Shown one piece after another: positions 9,401 to 16,022 of a DNA stretch of 41,454 bases; the first letter of the stretch is position 1, and each line of letters opens with the position of its first letter. Location: the NCBI GenBank assembly GCA_034421515.1, contig DAOUKH010000005.1:1-41454 (forward strand). Direction: 5' to 3'. Source of the DNA: DAOUKH01 sp034421515 (GTDB lineage Bacteria > Chloroflexota > Dehalococcoidia > SHYB01). The notes under the pieces are model-generated. The model worked only from the letters and a program-made list of their open reading frames with translations. It did no database searches and was not told the origin of the DNA. Position numbers and translations under genes: made by a program.

Positions 9401-10435
9401 GTCACACCATTGGACAAGGTGCGGCCGGGCCGCATGGCCTTGCTTCGGGTGACCCTCGTGGACGACACAGGCGCGGGGATCGCGCGAGCGCCGCTGCGGT
9501 CGAGCCAGGGTGTGAAGGCCGTTACCGACGCCGAAGGTATGGCCCTTATGGATCTGACCGTGCCGGAAACTCATGAACTCCCCTCCGTCCCCGTCACTTT
9601 CGAGTACGACGGCGACGACCTCAACATGCCGCTCAGCTACTTCCTTGGGGTGCCCGTCACGCCCGGCGGGTTCAACTGGCTCCTGTGGGCGGGAGCGCCG
9701 GTGGCCATCCTGCTGGCGGTCGCCGCAGCCCTGGCGGCCCGGAGAGTTGAGTCTGTATCGCTGCCGGTGTCGGTCCGCCAGAGGCTTGCCGCTCTGGCTC
9801 CGGCGCGGGAACCGGTTGCGGCTCCAGTCGCTGATGCGGAGGAGACGACCGAGGAGGAGGAGATCGACGAGCGGCTGCCCGCGCAACTGGCGATCCGATT
9901 CATCAAGCCGGCGGACGATTTGCCCGATGTCCTGGGGATTGGCGAAGAGGTGGGAATCGAGATAGGGATCGCCGACCCTGAGGGCCAGAGTATGGGTAGG
10001 ACAACCGTTGAGGTCTCGGTGCCGGGTGAGGAGGGCGCGACGCACTTGGTCACCGACAGCAAGGGTAAGTGCGCCCTTCGTTGGACCGCGAGGGATCTCG
10101 GTGAGTACGTCGTGAGCGCGACGTTCCCAGGCGACGACAAGTGTCTGGAGGCGTCCGAAACACGGCTCCTCCGCGTTGTCGACTTCCGAGAGGAAATCGT
10201 GCGCCTGTACAACGAGTTCCTAGATTGGGCCGAGAGCAGGACGACGGCCATATCCGAGCAGTCGACGCCCCGAGAGGTGGAGTTGACGCTGGTCGCGGAA
10301 GGACTAGGCGTCGACCAGAAGTCTTTGGATGAGCTGATCTCCAGATTCGAGGAGGCCGACTACAGCGAACATCCCATTGCGCGGGGCCACTACGAGAGGA
10401 TGTACCGCGCGTGGCACACGGTGGTGAGGGGCTAA
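482..10435 (+). CDS. giant TgpA-like membrane protein with four transglutaminase modules, HEAT-like block and Ig-like stalk
   Basis: The product has 3317 residues; known TgpA-type proteins are several-fold shorter. Five membrane helices lie at about 20-44, 67-90, 106-128, 143-165 and 168-188. Four beta-domain plus transglutaminase-core modules follow. Their triad positions are His506/His546/Asp562, Ser1138/His1179/Asp1195, Cys1625/His1666/Glu1682 and Cys1979/His2020/Glu2036, so modules 1 and 2 lack the nucleophile. HEAT/PBS-lyase-like repeats fill about 620-900, between modules 1 and 2. Ig-like repeats span about 2073-3062, a membrane helix about 3067-3090, another Ig-like domain about 3130-3233, and a helical tail resembling DUF4129 follows from about 3235. 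GTG at 482 is preferred because GAAGGA lies ten bases upstream; ATG at 491 is the alternative. It heads an operon with MoxR and DUF58 genes, as TgpA does in Pseudomonas. The modules are probably extracytoplasmic. Function (peptide cleavage, amide exchange or cross-linking) is unknown. Confidence 0.88.
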   Translation: MRRMNLRPPGGLSRRSVRQAGLLLALGASLAGFFLLLNLLVPLVSTGPQDILAVKPSDEDETSLPTGVALLTFGVMAVSIILGVGGLLVLRDWSLWREGGAPSMRLLPGLLVAVGLIGVGGYLAFSGILGQEILYEQHQVQRVFLQPAGLVVLAGFFLSVAIAGILNPRLLLPVLAGWLTVGIILGFLNTQPLDGLRLFERPSRLEEPVEYSAIVERYLRPDEVVGVDAEGPLSPNLDPVGTELAPAAAPRTPEGPYMSLDPGLTTAQTPRLAHEPVFLVTGAANTSYLRAATGDLYANGAWAQVDPVHIPTHAEERVPGLVASFVSRIASMQESGESSFSLNMALLRPPTSTPPAVAEDLIAVSPAGEIVGFVAGPLAISQSVRSIQVDVTYRPFSATVSVDHALTNYRWKSSVPTYSPDALIGAPPIDDPTYLQLPEDLPRRIHDLAAEIATEESAYLRARAIEEYLKENYTFAFALPGSAPVRPPAGQDPVDWFLFDHGEGSHGNFSTAFVVLARAAGVPARVVSGWAISPGQEQTVHWDQAHQWAEVALEGLGWITFDPSPPQSLGDGAPLGDKAPLEEDKAPLEEDEVPLEEEAEDGALPQVQESAPKKEPVTEEAIEAALEDLVANEDPEVRLFVLEVLGDSTDPEALRKLVEVLVDEGYVADELIGIEKLQALDVGLLIWVLLNYEQPVIRAAAADALGKLGDIEALDALSQALASDLVPEVRTVAADALAELGDPAAFAPLVRALASDGDGMVRAAAAQALGELKAPGTAEVLIKALGADPDERVRAAAAWGLGQVRDEAALAPLLEAEKHDDLRAVREAARDALSEWPTFSLVAALQGSPHPEARAAAAEIIGRLGYVSAIPALSGALGDQEEAIRSAALEALRRLGTLLPLENGGALLIRGQSELAFIPGATADAAPEGPVRAAFNVAGAARTTLLRTATGDHYVEGRWISGETAGAPHRGREVDHTPALARPGEVASSSEELRVSVSDSVSSGRLLAGTVPTSSYLRTVSLPGAFWPESGVFNTSVSTRQYSWTSWIHDYAAEELEASRTVPSEQHTSLPDDLPQRVRDLAVEITARHSGPYRKAAAIEEYLRENYRYEQPDIDREGPPEGHDPVDWFLFESGAGTSGNFSSAFVVLARSVGIPARVVSGWAIAPIAGSQEVYSDQAHQWAEVPFEDRGWIGFDPTPGGAPLRAFERLGSSHPGLRAAAIKGQLEQIAGSDAAAKATARELLDALLESAHGRYPSVLQDLSAAALSVSREAEALGLLDDLLRSLSRQNAGHTPLTLASLEALSRELAGLERGTREPALSALAELLEALSSDRPTAPAGAREAFVDLLALLSESGSTIRLENGGLLIRQGRGGRQGFTWSFVGTTTLQSTGLPHIPVFEVRGAANTVRLRTSVGDVYEHGRWAQQDPVSVPYPAGGSTYDLLRDIFYTPARDTLSLPSGPFEPALLFGPQTPAARTVEDRIEVLPTGNAARLPAGTVPTSRTMQRGDRTGVLYPYSATFYSERVVASYSWVASVSTYSDQQLASANAVHGLAYTDLPDDLPDRIRTLAQRITAGQATAYGKAKALERYVSTQYVYRLARTPEEARPPPGRDPVDWFLFDHREGTCGVFSSAFVVLARSIGLPARVVAGWVITPTDDRQVVYANQAHQWAEVAFEGLGWVSFEPTGSGGAPSRVEGRSDDTSSEDTTQSEDTIRLENGGVLTVRDERQGGGDIRFSGGTSTLQATEPPLIPIFKVRGAANTPYLRVAVGEVYEDGRWREQESATIPYTAGSSVQDRLQEAYYSPGSGGLQLPSGPFDPALLFGPQTAPISTARDRIVVLPLESSSRLLPGRVPTSRTVQSLDRTAVMHPLSATFSSETTVASYSWVSMVPSYSNEQLTRANAVYGLAHTDLPNDLPDRIRALAERITAGQATAYGKAKALERYLSTRYTYRFARTPEEARPPPGRDPVDWFLFDHREGTCGVFSSAFAVLARSIGLPARVVSGWLIAPTADTQTVFVGQAHQWAEVAFEGVGWVRFEPTASGGAPSRVQDRFYNTRDGGEYIVEVPEPPRDTVTNISQSPAEISRGKQFTVRGTVHTTAGVPVSGVTVEVYVNETKDHGGTKIGTAVTRFGGFQASAEIPTGLKLGSYQLLARAVANEDFNGSWSDPDITVFSASGLELTGPAEVPVDVEAVFHGRVTDDTGAGVADRHVSVTVDGQARPRVTTGPTGSFSLSMNFSDPGRHWVAVELEGQEYLLDNQVRLDFQVTLPTSITLLVPALVSVSEGFTVTGELRDARGTPLSGEFVSLTVGDNAAIRTLTDRSGVFQVDSRVNTAGEFVIHAEFSGLAPTLPSEKTTRLTARHTVSLSLSGPSQIDTGSSALFTGRLTSDTLSPIGELEISIEDGDGSHLATVMTDEDGRFEYNHASFDIAGPQSLTARFAGGEFVAPRSARVNFGVVSPTTLNVEGPLIQRDGESLEPAGLLIQGTGAVFTGRLTSETVSPIGRRELTIRDGEGLELAKVTTTEDGFFEYRHPSFDVAGLHSLTFRFPGTESLAPQSSGINFGVLAPTTLSIEEPTIVSLGGPSQLAGFLLQGSGALLTGRLASETVMPIGRQELSIGDADGRKLATVTTTKDGAFEYNHPAFETTGPHAFTVEFSGAESLAPQSAGITFEVLAPTTLTIEEPTIVRSGEPSQLAGFLLQGSGAVFTGRLASDTVSPIGRQELSIRDADGRKLATVTTTEDGAFEYSHPAFETTGPHAFTVEFSGAESLAPQSEGITFGVLAPTVLTIAELGVVQSGRPFELTGVLLRSDGRPVPEATVRVRGRESSVLVTDASGAFTWEATETLRDSSSGATFESKRDVEFVFEGTDHLAPATAGTKVTVGAPRIVMDPAESVARGDSVLLRGTALVGTYPVPGVEVSIGGVATVSTNQAGGFGYSYPVAENSPLGTTQVDIAAAGIDAATTAAVEVRSAPSLIVTPLDKVRPGRMALLRVTLVDDTGAGIARAPLRSSQGVKAVTDAEGMALMDLTVPETHELPSVPVTFEYDGDDLNMPLSYFLGVPVTPGGFNWLLWAGAPVAILLAVAAALAARRVESVSLPVSVRQRLAALAPAREPVAAPVADAEETTEEEEIDERLPAQLAIRFIKPADDLPDVLGIGEEVGIEIGIADPEGQSMGRTTVEVSVPGEEGATHLVTDSKGKCALRWTARDLGEYVVSATFPGDDKCLEASETRLLRVVDFREEIVRLYNEFLDWAESRTTAISEQSTPREVELTLVAEGLGVDQKSLDELISRFEEADYSEHPIARGHYERMYRAWHTVVRG
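2198..2278 (+). repeat. 21-bp tandem repeat encoding an acidic linker
   Basis: About four copies of a 21-base unit (the first 18 bases) encode the pattern A/V-P-L-E-E-D/E-x. Units start at 2198, 2216, 2237 and 2258. The repeat forms a Pro/Glu-rich hinge right after transglutaminase module 1 and before the HEAT-like block. It stays in frame and is probably a flexible spacer. Confidence 0.7.
2345..3180 (+). repeat. HEAT/PBS-lyase-like helical repeats inside the giant transglutaminase protein
   Basis: Residues about 620-900 contain roughly seven to eight helical repeats of about 31 residues. Recurrent signatures are VRAAAAxALGxL and a D/E-A-L-x-x-L helix, for example around nt 2570-2620, 2670-2720, 2760-2810, 2860-2900 and 3040-3150. 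HEAT-like solenoids bind proteins. Here the solenoid sits between transglutaminase modules 1 and 2, an arrangement I do not know from TgpA-type proteins. Confidence 0.75.
4553..6625 (+). repeat. tandem 1062-bp duplication: transglutaminase modules 3 and 4
   Basis: The block starting at 4553 (I-R-L-E-N-G-G) recurs at 5615, exactly 1062 bases (354 codons) later. The catalytic Cys codons at 5354 and 6416 keep the same offset, so there is no net insertion or deletion. Long stretches such as those around 5240-5400 and 6300-6460 are nearly identical in DNA. This points to a recent in-frame duplication or gene conversion between modules. Confidence 0.85.
7850..8821 (+). repeat. three tandem 324-bp Ig-like repeat units
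   Basis: Units begin at 7850, 8174 and 8498 and end at 8821, each exactly 324 bases (108 codons). Units 2 and 3 are almost identical in DNA; unit 1 is more diverged. A looser relative precedes them at about 7560-7849. Each encodes a beta-rich domain with the shared segment TGRLxS-x-T-V-x-PIGR and a terminal LAPT. The units extend the stalk between the transglutaminase modules and the C-terminal membrane helix. Confidence 0.85.
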
Positions 10436-10439
10436 GCGA

Positions 10440-12875
10440 ATGGCGATTGCTACGCGGTCCTATTCCCGGCTCTTGCTCACCTCCTTGGCGGCAGTGGTCC
10501 TGACGGTCACCGCTTCGGCCCTGCTGGGGTCGGGCGGCCCTCTGAACCAGTGGACCGGGCTGGACTTTCACTATCTGCAGCGTCCGCTGATGCTGTTCGG
10601 CATTCTTTTGCTGCTCAGCAAACTTCTCCTGTGGGTCTATCTGGCCCCGCGGCTACTCTGGAGGCCTCTCATTCCCCACCGGCCGCGGCGCGTTCCCGTG
10701 GTCACTATGACCCAAAGACTGCTGGCGGATTCCGGATGGATCGTTCTCATCGCAGGGCTACTAGGCTCCGTGTCTCGACTTCCTGCGACCATTTCGGCAC
10801 ATCCCCAATCGGCCGATCTCACCTCTGCGGCCGCATACCTCGAAGCATTCGACTCGCTATCCCTGTGGGCCATCGTGCTCCTAGCCCCCGTCGCCATTGT
10901 GCGTGCCTTGAGCGAAGCCGTTCCGCGCCTAGTCAGCATTGCCGGCTCTCCGTGGTCCAGGATTGCCGCTTTTGGCGTGGCCTACCTGCTCTTTGCGGAT
11001 GGGGGTGTGTTGTCCGCCGCTTTCGATTTGGCCGGAACGAGCGTCCTGTTAACTCTAACGATCGCCCTGGGTCTCTCCTACCTAGCCTCCATCCTGCGCA
11101 CCGTAGCGGGAGCGCAGCTGCCGCCGCGCCCGGCTATGCTGGCCCGAGTGCTGGCGGAAGCCGGATGGGTAGTGGCCCTGTTGCTGGCTGTGCCTGCCCT
11201 GACCGGCGCTCTCGAGACGATGGTCCCCCTGCGCTATCCCGACCTGGAGTCTATGGAGTCGTACCTGGCACTCTTGGATTCGCTGGCTCTCTGGTCTATG
11301 ACGGTGCTCGCGATCTTTGGTCTTGTCAGAGTCATAGGAGTCTTCCTGCCGGCCGCCAGCCGAATCTTTGGGTTCCCGTTTTGGCACATGATATTGCTCG
11401 CTGGTGTCTACATCCTCTTCGCCGACAACGGCATCCTCTCCACCGCATTTGAGGTTCCCGTGCGTCAGTTCATGGTGGTGCTGACACTAGCGGTGGCCTT
11501 CTCCTACGGGTCCTCCGTGCTGATGAACGTTGCCAACATGCAACTGTCGGGCAGGCTGGGACGGTCGGTGGCTATGGCGGCGCCGGCGGTACGGGCGGTG
11601 GCCGTCGCGGTTGTCCCGGCCATGGTGGTGTGGGTTTTCCTCAACCATCTTCCCGTGGCCAGCGCGCGCCTGTTGGACTACTCCTCCACTGAAGCATATG
11701 CCCGGATTAGCCTACCCCAGTATGCGAGTCTGTTCGAGGCGCGGCACGCCATCGCAGGCTTGTGCTTGGCCTCAGCGCTTGCGCTGACTCTCCCGAGAGC
11801 GCTTCAGGTCACCCATCTCCGCTACCAGCCTTTTTTGGCCGCCTTAGGATATGTGGCTGCCGCGTGTCTGGCCTGGGTCGCCGGTGCGGTACTCTCGTCG
11901 TTGGGCCACGGATACCCCTTGGTCGGCGCCATCGTCGCGGGCGGCCTGTTCTCCTTGGCTCTGGTTCAGTTGACGGCCTACGCCTCCAATTCCCGTAGTC
12001 CCCTGCTTGCCGACCTTGCAGGGTGGCTCTACCGGTCAAGAATCAGGGCGTTCACCCTAGGGGCCTCCCTCGTGTTCTATGGCCTTCTCTTGCGCCCCTT
12101 GCTCTACGAAGTGCTGTGGTTCGCCGCCCTGTATGAGTATTTCGCCGTTTTGTTGCTCATGCTTCTGGCATTGCTGCGCATCGGCAATGCGGTCAGGTGG
12201 GGCGCGGATGCGCCCAACGCGCCGCCACCCTCGTGGCTTGACTGGGCGCATCACCGTCAGATGCTGGAGGTAAAGCCCGATCCACGATCGGATCTCATGT
12301 CGCGCTTTCAGCATCGCTTCGTGCAAGACGGGGACTGGAAACCGCTCTGGTCCTATCTGGTTGGACTGCTCTACCGCAACCGAGCCCCGTTGGAATCGGT
12401 GCGCGCGGTCGGCCGACCTCTCCGCACCGGCGCGTTCACGTCGATTCCCTGGACTCTGCCCGGCCAGCAGCACCGAGCGAAGGCCCGGAGGATGACCGCC
12501 CTCACGGAGTCGCTTCACGCCGCGGAACAGGCCCTGGCCGCGCAAGCGGAACCGTTGCCTTCTTTCGACGAGGAGGCCGTGCGCCGGGCCGCCGCTGCCT
12601 ATGTCGAGACCGGGGCCGACCCAGAAACGCTGGCAGCAGTATTGATAGCCGCCCACTGCCAGAAGGGTGACGACCTGGAAGAGGTGGCGGACCGGCTGTT
12701 CCCCTTGGTCAACACACGTAGCCCTTCGCCTCAGTGGTTCCACCCCCCGTGGAAGCGCGCTGAAGCCCTGGCCGAAGACCGGCTCCGACGCCTTCATCTG
12801 GTCGATGAGGCCGTCGACCACTTTTTTGGCAACCCTAAGCGGCGCATGGAGCCTTCTCCGAGCACGACGGCCTGA
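10440..12875 (+). CDS. 811-residue polytopic membrane protein of unknown family, with internal repeats
   Basis: I do not recognise the family. The ATG is four bases after the stop of the giant gene and follows GAGGGG, so the two are probably co-translated. About fifteen hydrophobic segments fill residues 10-600; a soluble, partly charged domain of about 200 residues ends the protein. Two homologous blocks of about 142 residues are visible. Block A runs from LLADSGW (about 94-100) to YLLFADGGVLSAAF (about 182-195). Block B runs from VLAEAGW (about 237-243) to YILFADNGILSTAF (about 324-337). A weaker third copy seems to follow from about 380. The position between a TgpA-like gene and moxR suggests a membrane partner or scaffold of the same complex. 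A transport role is possible but unsupported. Confidence 0.85.
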   Translation: MAIATRSYSRLLLTSLAAVVLTVTASALLGSGGPLNQWTGLDFHYLQRPLMLFGILLLLSKLLLWVYLAPRLLWRPLIPHRPRRVPVVTMTQRLLADSGWIVLIAGLLGSVSRLPATISAHPQSADLTSAAAYLEAFDSLSLWAIVLLAPVAIVRALSEAVPRLVSIAGSPWSRIAAFGVAYLLFADGGVLSAAFDLAGTSVLLTLTIALGLSYLASILRTVAGAQLPPRPAMLARVLAEAGWVVALLLAVPALTGALETMVPLRYPDLESMESYLALLDSLALWSMTVLAIFGLVRVIGVFLPAASRIFGFPFWHMILLAGVYILFADNGILSTAFEVPVRQFMVVLTLAVAFSYGSSVLMNVANMQLSGRLGRSVAMAAPAVRAVAVAVVPAMVVWVFLNHLPVASARLLDYSSTEAYARISLPQYASLFEARHAIAGLCLASALALTLPRALQVTHLRYQPFLAALGYVAAACLAWVAGAVLSSLGHGYPLVGAIVAGGLFSLALVQLTAYASNSRSPLLADLAGWLYRSRIRAFTLGASLVFYGLLLRPLLYEVLWFAALYEYFAVLLLMLLALLRIGNAVRWGADAPNAPPPSWLDWAHHRQMLEVKPDPRSDLMSRFQHRFVQDGDWKPLWSYLVGLLYRNRAPLESVRAVGRPLRTGAFTSIPWTLPGQQHRAKARRMTALTESLHAAEQALAAQAEPLPSFDEEAVRRAAAAYVETGADPETLAAVLIAAHCQKGDDLEEVADRLFPLVNTRSPSPQWFHPPWKRAEALAEDRLRRLHLVDEAVDHFFGNPKRRMEPSPSTTA

Positions 12876-12921
12876 GGCCGCGTGATGACAGCCCAAGCAG
12901 CGGGAAAGGTACGGCCCACCG

Positions 12922-13908
12922 GTGAACGAACAAGAACTCGAAGCAGCCCGGATCTCTTGCGAACAGATCATCGACCGCGTCAGCGAGGCCTTCGTCGGAA
13001 GTCGCCCGCTGCTGCGCAAGATGCTGGCGGCGGCCCTGGCCAATGGCCACGTCTTGTTCGAGGACTACCCAGGGCTGGGAAAGACGCTACTTGCCAAGGT
13101 GTTTGCTCGAAGCATTGGCAGCGAAATCAAGCGCGTGCAGTTCACACCCGACCTGTTGCCATCGGACATCCTGGGAGTCAACGTCTGGCGGCAGAACGAA
13201 GGGACTTTCCAACTCGTTAAGGGGCCCGTCTTCACGAACGTCCTGCTGGCGGACGAGATCAACCGGGCCCCTCCCAAGACCCAGTCAGCCCTCCTCGAGG
13301 CGATGGAGGAAAGGCAGGTGACCATTGATGGGACGACCCTGCCCTTGAATTTGCCATTCGTGGTTATCGCGACCCAGAACCCCATTGAACAAGAGGGTAC
13401 CTACCCACTCCCCGAGGCCCAATTGGACCGCTTTCTGCTCAGGTTGAGCACGGGCTATCCCGCCAACCGGCAGCTGGAGAACAACATCCTCCAGCGGCGC
13501 ATCCAGTGGCAGAAGGACGACCCGACATCCGACCTGAAGGCGGCGGTAACCCTGAAGCGGTTCGTGGAGTTGCAACGCCGGGTGGAAACCGAGATCTACA
13601 CCGACCAGGTGATCATCGACTACATAACTCAGTTGGTCAGGCTGTCCCGCGAACACCCCAAAGTGGCGATTGGGGTCAGTCCGAGGGGGGGTCTCGCCCT
13701 GCTCAGGGCCTCGAGAAGCATGGCCCTGATCCACGGCAGGGACTTCGTCGTCCCCGACGACGTCAAGACGCTCGTGCCCGACGTGCTTTCCCATCGCATC
13801 ATCCTCAACATCGAAGACACGTTAGAGGGAGTTCGCGGTGAGACGATTCTGGAGGAGGTAGTGCAACAGGTCCCGGTTCCAAGCGAGATAGGGCAAGCGG
13901 CCTCATAG
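12922..13908 (+). CDS. moxR: MoxR-family AAA+ ATPase
   Basis: The 328-residue product is a typical MoxR AAA+ ATPase (AAA_3 plus AAA lid), a chaperone-like machine that remodels partner proteins using ATP. The Walker A is PGLGKT with Lys54, the Walker B is LLADEINRAPP with Asp111 and Glu112, and sensor 1 lies in VIATQNPIEQEGTYPLPEAQ, followed by the DRFLLR arginine-finger region. Length fits the family. The start is GTG at 12922 with GGGAAAGG at 12902-12909. It lies 46 bases after the membrane-protein gene and two bases before the DUF58 gene. MoxR genes next to DUF58 and transglutaminase genes are a widespread bacterial arrangement, so the likely clients are encoded in this operon. Confidence 0.96.
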   Translation: MNEQELEAARISCEQIIDRVSEAFVGSRPLLRKMLAAALANGHVLFEDYPGLGKTLLAKVFARSIGSEIKRVQFTPDLLPSDILGVNVWRQNEGTFQLVKGPVFTNVLLADEINRAPPKTQSALLEAMEERQVTIDGTTLPLNLPFVVIATQNPIEQEGTYPLPEAQLDRFLLRLSTGYPANRQLENNILQRRIQWQKDDPTSDLKAAVTLKRFVELQRRVETEIYTDQVIIDYITQLVRLSREHPKVAIGVSPRGGLALLRASRSMALIHGRDFVVPDDVKTLVPDVLSHRIILNIEDTLEGVRGETILEEVVQQVPVPSEIGQAAS

Positions 13909-13910
13909 CG

Positions 13911-15239
13911 TTGCTTCGTCCGTCTCTCATAAGTTGGATCGTCCTCTCCTCGGTCCTGCTCGTGCTTGGGTTGGGCTTGGGCAATGCGGTGCTCCTAATC
14001 GGGGCGGTGTTCGCCCTTCTTTCAGCATTGCTTGCCACGGCCCTGTCGCCGCCCTCCGGGGTCCTCATTGAGAGAAGCGTGCCCCGGGCCACCTGTTGGG
14101 CGGGGGATGTCCTGACCGTCAATCGCCAACTTACCGTCCGGGCCGGCATCGGTTCGGTCTTCGTTTACGACACCCTCCCTTCCGAGTTAAGGGTCGCCGA
14201 GGGCAACAATCTGCGCGTTGTATGGAAGTGGCCCGGCGAGAAGAAGGTCGACGTCTCGTACCAAGTCCAATTTCCCAGGCGGGGCCGCTTTGTCCTGGAA
14301 CGGACGACATGGGAGTCGCGGGCTCCCTTCCAGATCAGGAGAGGGGCGTCCGGCCTCAGCGAACAGCGCTTGGAAATCTCGGTGGTCCCTAGGATGCGGA
14401 GTGTGACGCGCCTCAACGAAGTCCGCGCCGCCGTCAAGAACACCCGCTTCCTCGGCGACATTGCCATGAGAGGGACGTCCGCCAACGAGTTCCGCGAGCT
14501 CCGGCCCTACCAGCCGGGCGACTCCATGAAGCGGATCAACTGGAAGGCCAGCGCCCGCGGGACGCGGGGCGATAACCTCCCACTGGTCAATGAGCCGGAG
14601 CCGGAGGCGCGAAGGGCCGCCTGGATGTTCCTGGACATGGCGGCCTACATGGACGTGGGAGTACCGCTGTCGAGCCCATTGGAGAATACGGTCGAGGCTT
14701 CGGGCACGCTGGCGCAATACTATCTCTCCATGGGTTCCACCCTAGGGGCCTACGCCTACAACACCTCCGGCGACAGAGGCGAGTTGCTTTCGCCTGAAGC
14801 GGGCGGCAGACAGTTTGGCAGGCTCATGCGGATGCTGACCGGCCTCAAATCGGGCCAGCCGCGAGAAGACCTCGTGCGAGCGGTGGAGTGGTGCAAGGAC
14901 TTCCTGCTCCAGTGGCGTCCGGACGTGTTCATCATTTCGCGCTTGGATGTCCACTATGCCAGGCCGGGGGAGGCCAGGGCATCCCTCGAGGGCTTCATGG
15001 CAGGGGTCAACCGCCTGATCTTCCTCAGGTCTCGCACGCGGAGAAGCGGCACGGTTCACGTCGTGCACGTGGGGCCGCAGGAGCCGCCGCACGACACTCC
15101 TGCGCCACTCCTCAGCAAGTGGGAGACCCGCGTCGTGGCCGGGATGCTGCGTCAGGCGGGAGCTTCCGTCATCGAATGGGAGCCCAGACGAGAGGAGTTC
15201 ACCTCGGTACTGGTGCGGCATCTGAATGCCTATAGGTAG
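13911..15239 (+). CDS. DUF58-domain membrane-anchored protein
   Basis: The 442-residue product has two N-terminal hydrophobic helices (about 8-24 and 26-46), a beta-rich middle region and the DUF58 signature at about 193-216, with FRELRPYQPGD followed by an INWKASAR-type segment. The C-terminal half resembles a von Willebrand A-like fold. DUF58 proteins accompany MoxR ATPases almost invariably and are thought to be their partners or adaptors at the membrane. The start is TTG at 13911, two bases after the moxR stop; no later ATG would keep the membrane helices. Biochemical function of the family remains unclear. Confidence 0.93.
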   Translation: MLRPSLISWIVLSSVLLVLGLGLGNAVLLIGAVFALLSALLATALSPPSGVLIERSVPRATCWAGDVLTVNRQLTVRAGIGSVFVYDTLPSELRVAEGNNLRVVWKWPGEKKVDVSYQVQFPRRGRFVLERTTWESRAPFQIRRGASGLSEQRLEISVVPRMRSVTRLNEVRAAVKNTRFLGDIAMRGTSANEFRELRPYQPGDSMKRINWKASARGTRGDNLPLVNEPEPEARRAAWMFLDMAAYMDVGVPLSSPLENTVEASGTLAQYYLSMGSTLGAYAYNTSGDRGELLSPEAGGRQFGRLMRMLTGLKSGQPREDLVRAVEWCKDFLLQWRPDVFIISRLDVHYARPGEARASLEGFMAGVNRLIFLRSRTRRSGTVHVVHVGPQEPPHDTPAPLLSKWETRVVAGMLRQAGASVIEWEPRREEFTSVLVRHLNAYR

Positions 15240-15260
15240 CGCCGGCGGGAGAGCAGACGA

Positions 15261-16022
15261 GTGAAGCAAGTCGCCGCGGAATCGCTGCTGCTGGCCGGGC
15301 TTCTGCTGCTGGCGGCCTACGGGCTGTGGAACTTCCTGTCCGTTGAGGAATTGCAGCAATACGCTTGGGTCGACGGTCTGGCGGAGCGTTTCCCCGGGTA
15401 TGCGTCCAGAGAGTTGGCTTTGGCGGTGCCCATGTGCGTCGTCGTCTATTGGGGGCTACACCTTCTGGGCGTCAACAGCCTCGCCTTCTGGTTGATGGCG
15501 GTCTTGATCATCCTGCCCCAAGGCCCTGCCATATGGGCGTACAACCAAATAGAGTGGTTCAAGTTCTTCGGTGTGGAACCCGGCTTGGAGGTTGCCGACC
15601 CACAACTCCGGCAAGCTGCAATCTTCGTCGTATCGCTCGTTGGCCTGGTGGCCTTGTACCGGGCCATCGGCCTGAGGAGGCTGGACCGGCAACTAGCCTC
15701 ACAGAACGCAGACGATGCCGATCGGCAGCACATCATGCTTGCCGAGGCATTGATGCTCGTCGGCCTGATCGCAGCCGGACTGTTGTTGACCTTCCTCATG
15801 GTGCTCGCCGCCACCGCGTTAGGCAGGCTAGACCCCTTGTTGGATTGGTCGCCGTGGGGCGTGCTGAGTATCGGCGCTGCCGCAACGCTCCTGCTCCTTC
15901 TCACGCTGGTTTTCTGGTTCCGGTCTCGGGAGAGCCCGGAGGCGTCTAGCCCGGATCTCGCCAAAAGACCCATCGCCCAGCGCCGGGCGCGGCGAGGTAG
16001 ACTACGACGCCGGGCGAACTAG
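15261..16022 (+). CDS. small polytopic membrane protein of unknown family (last gene of the moxR operon)
   Basis: The 253-residue product has about five or six hydrophobic segments: about 8-22, 52-70, 73-92, 123-140, 160-185 and 193-215. It ends in a strongly basic cytoplasmic tail rich in Arg. GTG at 15261 has GGGAG at 15247-15251 and follows the DUF58 stop by 21 bases. I do not recognise a domain. Its place in the operon suggests an accessory subunit of the MoxR/DUF58/transglutaminase system. The following 285 bases carry no gene, so the operon probably ends here, although no clear terminator hairpin is seen. Confidence 0.8.
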   Translation: MKQVAAESLLLAGLLLLAAYGLWNFLSVEELQQYAWVDGLAERFPGYASRELALAVPMCVVVYWGLHLLGVNSLAFWLMAVLIILPQGPAIWAYNQIEWFKFFGVEPGLEVADPQLRQAAIFVVSLVGLVALYRAIGLRRLDRQLASQNADDADRQHIMLAEALMLVGLIAAGLLLTFLMVLAATALGRLDPLLDWSPWGVLSIGAAATLLLLLTLVFWFRSRESPEASSPDLAKRPIAQRRARRGRLRRRAN

